Both the position numbers and the translations under genes were made by a program. A DNA stretch of 64,000 nucleotides from positions 1,860,001 through 1,924,000 of the forward strand of contig JAEUWY010000006.1 of assembly GCA_022059125.1 (NCBI GenBank), written 5' to 3'. Positions within the stretch are counted from its first letter, which is position 1. The number at the start of each line of letters is the position of its first letter. This DNA is from Corynespora cassiicola (lineage: Eukaryota; Ascomycota; Dothideomycetes; Pleosporales; Corynesporascaceae). The notes under the pieces were generated by a model. It was not told the DNA's origin. It saw only the letters and a list, made by a program, of their open reading frames with translations, and searched no databases. This document shows positions 46,801 through 57,549 of this stretch, piece after piece.

Positions 46801-47631
46801 AAGGGGCTTATGCTCATTCATTTCCTTCTTTCATCGCTAATTTAGAGGTTCTAATCATGTTTTTGCTATATTTTGTAATGTTCTTCTCATTTATACGTTA
46901 TACTTCATGTTTCTTTGGCTTTAGATTGACAGTATTTTTTTAAAAAATTTGTACTGACCGGATGGTAGGTAATGTGCAACGTACAGCCATCTGAGTTTTA
47001 ATAGGACAAAAAGGTACCGAGTCATAGTACCAAGTGATCACATACGAGGAGATATACCGTGGAGTCATTTCGAAGGCTTTCTAATGGCATTGGGTTCCTT
47101 TCCATAGCGCCTGGTGCTAGTACATCTACCCAGGTATTCAACATGGTGAGATAAGCAAAATCACAATTTAGCAAACATCAGGAATATGATGCAGTAGGCG
47201 CATGATATTTCTCTGTGCAAATAACTCGGGTTCATATCTCTAATTCAATTTGAACAGCCCTCACTCACAGTCCTAGAATCCATCTTTGAAGCAGACCCCA
47301 GTGCGGCACACCATTTTTTGCGGGGCTCACAAAGAATCGTAGCCTTACCATCTTAAGACAATTTATCGGCCAACACGTGCTAGACTGCCCAAGTTTTGCC
47401 CGAGCTTACCTTACACTCGTATTTCTGCGGCACAGCAGGTTGCGGGGCCACTAGCGTCAATCTTACTCTACCCGCACCGTTCCCCATAATTTCCCCGGAG
47501 CTACTGACCCTAGACCAGCAATCATTAAAACCGCATTGGGTAGGAGTATCTGGCTAGCAAATTCGCGGGCGCAGACATAGAAAAGAAAGCCATCATCTTA
47601 CGTCGCACAGCGCTGCAGCGGTGCAGCCCTA
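40900..47631. other. 6.7-kb gene-poor, partly very GC-rich region
   Basis: No supported gene. From 41100 to 42600 high GC keeps frames open on both strands at once; none shows a domain or biased codon use. From 42.7 to 46 kb frames are short, with homopolymers such as the G run at 45949-45960. From about 46.5 kb base composition turns AT-richer toward the decayed genes. Confidence 0.5.
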
Positions 47632-48924
47632 ACGCCTTCCTGGATTGGCGGTTAACTAGCCGGATTTATGCACGGCATAATGCTCGGTGAGAATGGATTC
47701 GGCGTAACTATTCTCGAGCAAGAGATATCTGCAGATCGGGCTGGGTTCGACGCTGGGATCAACTTGGGGCCTCAAACCCATCGGTTTATGGAGAAGTACA
47801 ATAAGGTGAAGCGTGAATACGCCATCGAAACTCCGACGGTCCAAATCGTCAAGAGAGACGGCAGCCATTCTTGGAAGTTGTCCAAGTTTATGTCTCTGAC
47901 GAGTTGGGGTCTGATGATGAGTATCATGCGTGCGAACTTTGATGGAACATCGAGCAAAGCGGTTCCGAAGATTCCGAAAGTACATGATGCACGTCTGGCG
48001 GCCTATAAGAATGGCGCGCGTGTCACTGGAGTGTATGAGGACGGCGGTGTAATGAGATTTCAGTATGACGACTTACTCATTGTAGACAGTCAGATCGTTT
48101 CAGCCAGCCTGGTGATTGCGGCCGATGGATCCAATTCTTTGATGCGGAAGACTTCGATGCCAGATATTACAAGGAAGTATGCAGGCTATGTTGCCTGGCG
48201 CAGAACAGTTCGAGAAGATGTAATCGAGGAGCGGCACCGGAGGGCCCTAGAGGGAAAGGCAGTGTTCTATAAAGTCCACCCGGCCAAGTCCTATGGTAGG
48301 CTGTTAATTCGACATGTTCTATTCAAACTGACTGCTCTAGCTATATCGTAACAACAGACGACGGAGATATTGAGCCAGGAAAACGTGTTTCCAATTGAGT
48401 GTGGTATATCGTACATTCAGAAGGTTCTCATGCTCTGCAAGAGATCATGACCTACGTCAATGGAGTAGTGCACTATGGCATAGTTGCGCGCAACCTTGTC
48501 CGTCCAGAGATCTGGGAGAAGCAACATAGGATTGACATGTCTATACTTCCTCCTGTTGTTGCTGCAATGATTGAGAGAACGGAAGTCCCATTTGTGACTA
48601 GGATATACAACGTTACTTCCACAAAAGGGGGTGTTCTACGACAGGAAGTTGATTCTGGTTGGCGATGCCGTTGGTACTTATTAAACAAATTTCGCTAAGG
48701 TGAAAAATTAGGCTGTATATCATTGCAATTTGCTGGAGGAAGTTGTTCAAGGGAGAAGAAGTATCGAACAATGAGAGCATATCATACTCAGATCTACGCA
48801 TAGTACTGAGAAGTGGAGTGTTGTACTTGGGTGCTATGGGCTCAGTCTGAGTATTAATTTGCTAGAATCTCTGTGTATATACATTTTCCTGCTTGCCAAG
48901 CAGTCTTTGGGATTTGGGTACTGA
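47632..48924 (+). pseudogene. decayed FAD-dependent monooxygenase
   Basis: Remains of a PF01494-type flavin monooxygenase. The dinucleotide-binding loop reads IGG-stop-LAGFMHGIML with TAA at 47653-47655. The frame then runs 47656-48351 with VTILEQEISADRAGFDAG and VIAADGSNSLMR. An intron-like gap (GTAGGC...CAG) leads to DDGDIEPGKRVSN, a TGA at 48396-48398 where Trp is expected, and VWYIV. After IYNVTSTK a base change in the G run near 48627-48631 shifts the frame to VFYDRKLILVGDAV, the second FAD motif. Stops follow at 48682, 48709 (TAG, likely from CAG) and 48772 (TGA, likely from TGG), with coding-like sequence continuing to a TGA at 48922-48924. Several lesions are C:G-to-T:A, as repeat-induced point mutation would leave. 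Confidence 0.8.
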
Positions 48925-50161
48925 GATAGACGAGAGAAGAGACGCAAAGTCGGAATGTTGTCTGCTGGATCGATAAGCTCAGACAATGGGTTTCAAAGCT
49001 ATCCCTAGATGAGCTCAAATATCTGGGGTTTGGTTCGGCAGGTACATTGTGTGGTAGAACAGTCTACAGACGGGCAGTTCTGGGACTTCCAGGGTGCCAA
49101 GGTTGGTGTGAGGAGGGGACACGTCACGTGAACACGTGCTTGACACGTGAAAAAATCTTTGTATGCTCTTTATCATCGATAAACAGATAGTATTTTACGT
49201 ATATTCCTACCACATATCGTACCAATGAATTTTCCTCTAGGCTAGTACAGGATATCACTGGCAAATCACGGGATCTCGAGGCTGGGGCTTCGCCGCTGGG
49301 GCGCCCTGACCTCGGAAGGCAGCGGAGCCGTTTGATTATATGGGGGTATCAGTCCCTTTTTTGTAAAAGTCTAACAACAGTAGAAATTTCCGAAGAAGGA
49401 GCAAGAGCTCTGCCAGACTCCATAGCTTTCCTATTAGCAATTGCATGCCGTATATGGGCTTGCAAGGCTGGGCACAATCTGCCCCTCAGTCAGTTACCTA
49501 GGTAGCCAAAAAAATAATGTAGCGGCACTCCTAGATTCCCGTAAATGGCGCGGGGGAGCATAATATTGGCTCAGCACCTTGATATCTAGGAACATGCTCC
49601 AACACGGCCAGCGCAATGACGTGTCGTGGTTGTAATAAATGCCGTGTAGCTCGAAATGTATATGAATTGCGGGACACAGCAATGCCTAGGCACGGCTATT
49701 TCAGACAAAATTGACTACAGCCGTTTTCCCCAAAAAGCAACTGCAGAGCCAGCAGACCCACCAGAAACCCTTCATGAGCCCATTGGCTCCTTCTCACCCC
49801 ATACGTCTCCCCCTTCCTCACCTTCTTCAATGTCGCATTGGCTTCGACTCCTTCAACACACTCTGGGAGCTTCTACTCTGTGCCCGCCTTCACCCTGACC
49901 GTTCCCTCGCTTTCTAGAGCATTGTGGTTCTCCTTGTATCGCCCATTACTCCCCAATTCAATAGCCTCCTATATAGCATGACCAGCATTGGAGACTACCC
50001 TGCCTGGTCTTGCTACACTTATGGACGTACAAATTACTACATGCCTGGAGCATTCATTGACTACGGAGGAGCCTACCACTATGTACGTAGAGCTCCAGTG
50101 AACTACACGTATGCCTCGGATGCCTCGGCCGGGGCTCGTAAATGGTCACTGGACTGACTGA
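48925..50161. other. spacer with E-box cluster
   Basis: No supported gene. Three CACGTG hexamers lie at 49125-49149 and TACCTAGGTA at 49495-49504. A Tyr-rich frame at 49979-50082 ends at a strong GTACGT donor and might be a leader exon for the next pseudogene, but joining it to the TAG at 50167-50169 gives the wrong phase. Confidence 0.45.
49125..49149. promoter_or_regulatory. cluster of three CACGTG E-boxes
   Basis: CACGTG at 49125-49130, 49133-49138 and 49144-49149, with a fourth near-match (CACGTC) just before. These are bHLH-factor consensus sites. No active gene start is visible within 800 bp, so any function is uncertain. Confidence 0.35.
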
Positions 50162-51718
50162 TACACTAGGACAAAGACACGGAATGGAGCATCGCCTAAC
50201 TTGACTACTGGTTTCTCGACGGTTGCTTTGAATCATTCCAATTCCTATCATCAGCCTTTGCTCCCGTCCGATCACCAAGATGGCCATCAGTCTACTAATG
50301 CCACCGCTGTGTACACTGATGCACCCTCTATTGTCAAGGTCCAACCACAGAGCCCTGCCGCTCACAATTCCCGTTTGCGCTCGGCTACTCCATTCCAAAA
50401 CTTTCAGAACTTCAAGCCTGACATGGGGAGCTCATTCAATCATGAATGGAATCGCTTGGTCCCTACACAGAAATGAATCAAGGGATCCCACGAAGAGAAC
50501 GTAAACAAGGTCAGGATTATCGGCGAGGAGATCTGCAGCCTGCATTTTACGCTGTGCCTGAGGGAGGATAGCACTACAGCATCAGACTATGAGCGTGACC
50601 TAGATGGTTACCAAAACCTTTGCATGGAGATTGACAGCAATCGAGAACCTCCTCACACAATTACTGATTGTCGCGCATTTCTAAAGAGCCAATGGGTCAA
50701 CATCTACGACATTATGGATGTTCGACGGACTGGAAAGAAACTCAGAGTGTTCAAGAACTGGTATACCTTTAAACGATACACTAAGAGACGTGGAAAAATG
50801 ATTCCACTCGACCTGGCGAAACAAGACCTCATCTTGCAGACCTTTCTCCAGAACTTTGCTGCAGGGCCTCAGAAGTACCAAGGTCCTATTGATCGAGCAC
50901 CAGCGCGTACCACATATGACCTGCTCCGACACAATTCTAGGGTAGCCATGGGTCGAATCGGGAAAGGGCAGAATGGCAGAAATTCCAATGCCATTGTCAA
51001 TGCCAATGTACGGAAGAGGTCTATCGATAGATACCGTCCCACCTACCTAATAGATCCTCGCACCAACACGAGAGTTGACCCTCGCATCGTGAGGAGACGC
51101 GAATCGACCTCTAGTCTGGATGCAAAGTATCAACGGTTCATGAGCCAAACAATGAGCGGTATGCCTGTACTGCCGTCAATTTCAGAAGTCAACGTCAAGG
51201 AAGAGCCTCAGGTCCAGCATACCCCAACTGAGGCCCCGTCTCAGGTTCCATCTCAGACCCCATCTCAGATCTCACCGAATGTCCAGGGCAAAGCTTCGAA
51301 CCAGTCAAGACCGAAGTCAGTTCCAAAAGCCAATGGCAAAACCACATACCATCTGCGATCTCGCAAGGTTCCCCCACAAACTCCCAACAAAACATACCAT
51401 CTTCGACCAAGGAAAAATCCGGTTCAGCCAGAGGCAGGTCCTGTCTCGGCGCGACCGAGTGGGGTCCAGAAGCGACGAGGAAGACCGCAGAGACCAGCTG
51501 CCCATGCAAGACACAAGACTCAGAAGGAGCGCCAGTATGAGGCGCAACTATTCCTTGGTTCGGACAAGGCGCAAAGAGGATCACAGACTATTTTCCGCTG
51601 GCAAGCACTGCACAAAAGCAATTGGCCAACTGATGAGACATTCACATTCGGGTCGGCCATGTTCATCATTTTTCATCATCTTCTCTCCACTCTAGCCATG
51701 AGCTTGTTTTCTCGATGA
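50162..51718 (+). pseudogene. fungal repeat-family protein, copy 1, one internal stop
   Basis: One reading frame from 50162 to 51718 broken once, by TGA at 50474-50476. Upstream of it is PFQNFQNFKPDMGSSFNHEW; downstream comes VNKVRIIGEE, then DLDGYQNLC, TDCRAFLKSQWVNIYDIMD and FKRYTKRRGKMIPLDLAKQD. These blocks match a common uncharacterised Pezizomycotina family (pattern EF.RLA..W, EF, WQ.LC, CK..L....VNI.D..D..RTG) and align with copy 2 at 52382-53605. The stop sits where the family has a conserved Trp, so TGG to TGA is likely. The C-terminal half is basic and disordered, with two HLRSRK/HLRPRK repeats and an AT-hook-like RRGRPQR. The true N-terminus was not found. It may be a gene with one nonsense mutation, or a spliced gene I have misread. 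Confidence 0.65.
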
Positions 51719-52381
51719 GCTGTCTACATATTATTTGTGGCTAAGTGTTCTCAAGGGGTGTATGTCAGGTTTGACATGTGCTCTTGTTGTAGTTTGTTAA
51801 TAATTTCGTCTTTAATCTGTAGCGTTTTCCGTTGAACTGTATTTCATGTAAATGTCTATGCCATTAACCTTAACTGCACGTATACAATCAGCGCACTGGA
51901 TTCAACCGCAAAAAAAAAAAAAAACTTTCTTGCAGCTGTAGTTTCAGACAAGCCATCCTGTTTAGGCTCAGATAAAGTACACTTGATGCCTAACCATTAT
52001 CCCCGCGCAGATCGCTATTAAAGCGTGAGATAGAGGTCATCTGTGACAAACTTCTATCATTCATGGCAATTTTTGCAAAACTCTCATCTTCTGTAGCTGG
52101 TTCCAGGCTTTATTTATACGAAGTATATTGGGCTAAAGCGTTGCTTTTTCTGTAGCTAGGTCTGGACGAAACTGTAAAAAAGCAAGCAATCATTAAGGAT
52201 GTTGCTATTGGAGGGGTTTCGCACTAGAGCATGCGGGATCCCAGTATGATGTAACGGCCGCCCTGCTTCGGCTGGAAACGCGTCTCGCCCTCCCCCTCTT
52301 TGCTCGATTGTTTTGCGTTGCCTCTCTCTTCGCACCCACCCTTTCCTTCATCGATCTCTATGACCTAGAGACGATAGCAGG
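51719..52381. other. spacer between the two family copies
   Basis: About 660 bp, AT-rich, with an A run at 51911-51924. No gene. Confidence 0.5.
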
Positions 52382-53605
52382 ATGGCCCCGAATCGGAGTA
52401 TCTATGTTGTCCATAGCGGCCATAAGCCCGGCATATATCAGTGTTGGCGTGATTGCAAGGATGCGCTCGGAGATGTTGAATTTTCCGTCCACAAAGGTTT
52501 CAATGACATGGACGATGCTAAATTGTTCCTGGAAACAGGCATCGCCTATGGGAAACGCTGTACCGTTGCCAGAGGACGTCAACCCGGCGTGTAAGACAGC
52601 TGGAACTTTGCACAGAAGCACTTCCCTAGGCGAAAATTCAAGTCTTTTGGTACGATCAAAGAGGCCGAAGAGTATGTCCGACTGTATGGATGGAGATTCA
52701 AGGGAAAAGCAGTGCCGTTCTTTCCCGCGACTTCGCAAATTTTACGAAATTTCAATCCGATGATAGGAAGCCTTTTATGAAAGAATTCGAACGTCTCGCC
52801 AGGGAACAGAGCTGGAATCGACAGTCCAAGCAATATAAGACACAGAATTTTGAGCTCATCCGAGGAGAACTTGAAAAGCACTTTTTCGCCCCCTTCCAAT
52901 ATGATGATGGCAGCTGGGTAACTGACTGGGAAAGGAAGCTTAGGTGTTTCCAGAGTTTGTGCAAACGGATCGTTCCTGATGGTGTGGCCTCCCAAGGCTT
53001 GCCACAATCAATCGATTACTGTAAGAGGTTCTTGAAGAACCGTTATGTGAACATTGTCAACTTTGTAGATGCCGTTCGCTCAGGCAAATCTGTCTAGATA
53101 TTTCCCGACTACAGGTTATTCCAGACATACACCAACAGCAGAAGCGATAAAACAATTCCCTTCAACCTTGCGAAGAAGGATTAGATTTTGTCTGCGTTGC
53201 TGCATCGCGTGGACGGCCAACAAAACGATTATTATATCTCTCGTCGAAATGAATCCCCTCGCCAGCCTTTACAGCCCGCCGTCGCCAACCTTAGGGTTAC
53301 CCAGAGAGTGGAGGCACCCACAACTACTGTCACGCCAACGATAAAGGACATACCAACCAAACATGAAACCTACGAACGCGACTATGTGGAGCTTGGGTCG
53401 ACCCCGCAAAACTATAAAAACACGCCACGACGTTCAGCTCAAGTCCAACACACTCAGGTCAAACCTGAACGTGTTATGGCTTAGCTGGGCTAGATCAGAA
53501 GGGGATGTTTTGCTCGAAGTCAGTCATGAAGGAAGCAGGAAGATGATGGCGAATATGGAAAAGTTGATCGGTATTGTTCAGTGGTACAATCGACCCCAAC
53601 GCTGA
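52382..53605 (+). pseudogene. fungal repeat-family protein, copy 2, multiply broken, with RNase H1-N-like domains
   Basis: The 5' part (52382-52591) codes a domain like the RNase H1 N-terminal/viroplasmin fold (IYVVHSGHKPGIYQCW...AKLFL). A second one starts TVARGRQPGV, meets TAA at 52592-52594, and continues DSWNFAQKHFPRRKFKSF...AEEYV. A frame change near 52690 leads to FANFTKFQSDD, EFERLAREQSW, FELIRGELEKHFF, CFQSLC and DYCKRFLKNRYVNIVNFVD, which parallel copy 1 block by block. TAG codons at 53095 and 53182 interrupt IPFNLAKKD, and a last shift near 53400 opens LGRPRK, an AT-hook-like core. With two stops and two frame changes beyond the first TAA it cannot make the full protein. The domain assignments are from motif recognition. 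Confidence 0.65.
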
Positions 53606-54292
53606 AGTAGAGAGCGCGGTAACTGCAGAATATCAATGATGAGACGGTTTTTCTGGCGTGTTGTATGCGTTGTCTTTGTTTCTGATTTCCTCTATTGTGA
53701 TTTACTCTCAACCTTTTTTTGTCATAAATTCCTTCTGTTTTGATTTAGTTCCAACTCCGACGCGTTCATACGGTTGTAGATACAGAAACCACACTCGCTG
53801 GCTTTATGTGTTCATGTGACAAGTACAACTCGTGATTATTGAGTTTTTGCTTGTGATTCAAATCTTTAAGTACATTTGGGTATTAATCAGATCCATTTCC
53901 GAATCATATTATCATAAAAATCATCAACTTACCTGTTTTTGATGACACCTCTGAACGGGGCACCATGGACGCACAGGTAGGACAGAAGTTGAAGTGATCC
54001 AATGAGCAGCACGCGATGTCACGTGCCTAATTTGAACAGCGTGAGACGAAAATAAAAGTGAAAATGCCTAATAAAGTTAGGAGCTCATGAACGAACTTTG
54101 GCCAGAAGGATGATCGAATACAAGAACGCAGTGTCTTACAATACCTAGGTAGCTTAATTTACCGCTCCAACGTGTCCATCTAACCCGACTTTCTAAATCG
54201 AAACGCGCGCCGGCGATCCCTCAACTCCATACAACACCGAAACAAATATGTACACAAGATGAAGACTACAATGACGCAGAACATATACACAC
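53606..54292. other. spacer
   Basis: About 690 bp, AT-rich, no gene. TACCTAGGTA lies at 54142-54151, 140 bp from the P450 stop codon. Confidence 0.55.
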
Positions 54293-56018
54293 TTATTTGA
54301 GGGCACCAACCAGCACCTCTTTCCCCTCAGCGGCCCTAAGGAACGCTAGCCGCTCAGCCGAGTCCTTCTCCTCAGCCAATCGCCACTGCTCCTTAACCTC
54401 AGCCTTGCGAGCCACACTGCGGGGCTCGAACGCCATCTCGAACGAATCAGGCTTGATGATGAGAAGAGAGTTGGACTTGTCAAGGGGCACCTCGATCTCC
54501 TCTCCCGTGACAGGGTGTATCTTTTTCTTGAGGTTGAAGGCCCACAGCAAGCCACCGCAGGCCACAAGCAGCTCATCCTGAGTGAGCGACTGCCCAAGGC
54601 ACTGACGCTGACCCCACCCAAACGAAGTCATACCCTTGATAGTCGGGAACTTGGAGAGGGGCTCCTGGTATGTGGGCCACTCCGCCTCAAGCCATCGCTC
54701 AGGCCGGAAGTTCTCGGGGTCCGGGTACTTCTGAGGGTTGCGCAGGAATGCATAGTCGAGGGGGAGGATGCGCGTGCCCTTGGGGATGAAGTAGCCCTTG
54801 TACCAGTCATCAGCCTCACACTCATGAGCAACGCCTAGGAGCAGTTAGCCTCGGGATCTTGACTCTGGAATAAGGTGCTTACCCGTCGGGACATTTGGCT
54901 TCCAGCGCATCGTCTCCTTGATGCATGCGCGAAGGATAGGAAGGTTGGGCATGTCGGCAAGTGTGGGTAGGCGGCCGTTGCATGCCTTGTCGAGCTCTTC
55001 TTGACACTTGGCCTGCCATTCGGGATGGTGGACCATGCTGACAAGGAAGTAGTACAGGGGGCCGGCGACTGTGAAGATGCCCACGAGCGCCATCATGCCA
55101 ATGACAGACGAGGCTTCATAATCGCCCGATATGCTGGTCTTCTCCGCCGTCTCTATGAAGGTACGAGTGAAGCAAGGTCGCTGCTTGCCCTTCTGCATCA
55201 AGCGACGCGTGTTGAGAAATTTCTCCATCCACCAGGCCTGCTGCTCATCATGCCTCTTACGCTCGGCAATCTTCCAAGGGTTCATGAAGTAGGGGAGATG
55301 CCATAGCGGTGTAAGGACATTGGTGATAGGGCCAGCCGGGGACATCTGGGTCAATAATCCCCAGGCACTGGGGGTCAACTGCGGGCTGAGGGTGTGGTCG
55401 TCCCACGTCAGCTGACACATAACCTTCGATGCCATGTCTTCCAGGGAGAATGCAAAGTTATCAGGCTCGTGGAGCAGGGTATTGAGCCACCTCTTCACTT
55501 CGAACTCCATCAGGCCATAGTATCGGGAATTTGTAGCCTCAGTGAGGTAAGCGTGAGTAAACTTCCTTTGACGGGCCCAGTAAACTGATCCAAGTAAGCA
55601 AAGGTCAATCCATAGCGTCGTCACACTTACGGTTTTTCCCCATCAAAGGAAGGTATTCCATGGAACCATGAGTGCTCTTTGAGTCGAACAATGACTGGAT
55701 CTGAGGTCGGTCCGAATATACCTTTGCCTTCTTCACCAAGATGTCTTCAGCGATCGACTCATCAGAGATGACGACGAAGTTCGCGCCCAACATCTTTGTG
55801 CGGTAGATTGGTCCATATACGTCAGCCCATTCCTTGAACTTGAGCCACATGAAATTGATCGGCAGGTCGTGGATACGCCCAATCCATGGAATGAGGGCAG
55901 GCCCTGGCAGACCCTGAGGGTTGCACTTGGCATTCCGTTTGGCAATTGCAGCAGAGAACGAGTAAATAGCATAGCCAAAGATGGCAAAGCCAATGGCAGT
56001 CAAGGTAAGAGAATGCAT
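54293..56018 (-). CDS. cytochrome P450 monooxygenase (exons 55631-56018, 54883-55584, 54293-54834)
   Basis: A 543-aa microsomal class-II P450. Residues about 3-22 form the membrane anchor, followed by the proline hinge GLPGPALIPWIG. The I-helix region is GMMALVGIFTVAGPLYY, with an atypical threonine setting. ExxR is E353-R356 (KETMRW), PERW follows in NFRPERW, and the haem loop is FGWGQRQCLG with Cys442. Introns of 46 and 48 bp, both phase 1, restore MGKNLYWARQRKF and NVPTGVAHEC. I chose the ATG at 56018. The ATG at 56081 would lie only ~20 bp from the TATA-like TATATA at 56100-56106 and hence before the likely transcription start. It resembles fungal secondary-metabolism P450s of the OrdA-like kind; the substrate is unknown. 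Confidence 0.93.
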
Positions 56019-57549
56019 TGTCCCAGTGTCGGGGTTCGACAAGTGTAAAGAGGGCTCTGGTGGGACGATCACAATGTCCACGCCCTGGGGGATGCCAACT
56101 ATATATCACTGGCAGGAAGTAACGGCAGGTACATGTCAGGATCTCGGCTCCCCGAATAACTTGATGCAGCTGCACAGCACAGCAGCGCATGGCCGCCGTT
56201 CTGACAGGACAGGGCTCATGCCCCTCGCCTAGAACCTTGATCGAGGGGGCTATCTGACCCTCCCAGGGTTTCCGAACGTGGCAAGACAGTATATCCCGCC
56301 AATCAGCAGACCAGTGTGCGTCGGAGGTCCCGTTGGTCCAAGACCTCGACGCCGACCAGATCTTGCTGATCTCTGGAGGCATGCTGTTCCGACAGAGTGG
56401 ATGGGTCGAGAGTCGGGTGTTGCCAATGCCGACGATGACATGCTGGTAATGTCAAGACTTTTCCAAGTGAAACCGGTGGTAAAAGTTTGCCCTCGGTCTT
56501 CTGCGTGTGGAACGAGCCAAGGAGCTGAGTGTGGCCACCACCATCCGTATCCTTCCCGCTGGTTCATGGCGTAAGGTCCCTGTGAAGCCATCGTTTGGTC
56601 CACAGGTCTGCCATACTAGCAAATGTCACTGAATGGTACGAGCTTTCCAGTTGCTATCGAAACGATCTCAGAAGATCATGAGTGTTGAGAGCACTTTGCT
56701 GCATGACTGGCACCTCTGGAGCACTTGGGTCCATGCAGCGGGCAGAGACGAATCTCGGCATTTAGTTCCGTGCGAAATGAAGAGGTCATCACTCCTCGCT
56801 TGCACAGCCAACGGCTTCTGGTTGGATGGAACGGTTCATGGGAGGGAGGAACGGCGCGGCTGGGTACGGCGCGCCACAGATCTCCCCACGTTCTTGACAC
56901 CACAGCCTCACCAGTACCTTGTCAATCTTCCGATCTCTACCAATGGCTCGATGGCTAGCTCTCGGCAGCCAAATCTCGTCGCCAAGTACACGCAGCTTGG
57001 ATATCAAAACTGCTTTGGCTGTTGTCACATTACCAACCGCGGTTGCGATAAACTTGCGCGGACGAGACTGGCCGTACCACTTGGGCAAGACATCCCTGAC
57101 AGCAGCCGCGATGAGCCCCCTGGCGCCTGGAACGCTAATGGAAACATTACACCAAAAGTACCGATACGCGGAACTGTCTAGCGCGACCGTTCGCAGCCTT
57201 GGCTACGGATGTGTGGGGAACCACCACTTTGAGGACCTGCCTGAGTGCGCAGACCTGCCATCGGCCACGACTCCACGTCGACGACATCATTACAGCGCAT
57301 GAGTCGGTAGAAAGACTCGATGCTTGGCGCAATGCCTACATCCCACGAGATCTCAGGTAGATCATTTGCCAAGGACATTGTCAAGATGGGAGCCTGAGCA
57401 ATGTAACCGGGTTATTCGGAGGTCCGACAGCTTCGGCAACTACTGCTAGGGCGACGAATTCCCGAGAGAACAATTATTATTAAAGGCGGGCGAACACCAC
57501 GTCGAGTGAGCATCACGATTCGCAAATTTTACTACCGCACCTCATCACG
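56019..57549. other. divergent promoter region between P450 and FAD monooxygenase
   Basis: 1.5 kb with no supported gene. It could serve both oxygenases. The frame at 56633-57181 has no recognisable features. Confidence 0.6.
56100..56106 (-). promoter_or_regulatory. TATA-like element of the P450 gene
   Basis: TATATAT about 85 bp upstream of the chosen P450 start. A transcription start ~30 bp downstream (near 56070) fits the ATG at 56018 and not the one at 56081. Confidence 0.45.

Noticed and set aside
49979..50170. Leader exon 49979-50082 spliced to 50170 of the copy-1 pseudogene
   Set aside because: The donor and acceptor look good but the phases do not match and the join meets a stop after ten codons.
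55605..56081. Longer P450 start at 56081
   Set aside because: The TATA-like element at 56100-56106 is too close, so this ATG would precede the likely transcription start; the ATG at 56018 gives a normal anchor.
56633..57181. 182-codon frame in the P450/FAD-monooxygenase promoter
   Set aside because: No motif, no homologous pattern, and it would occupy the shared promoter of two convincing genes.
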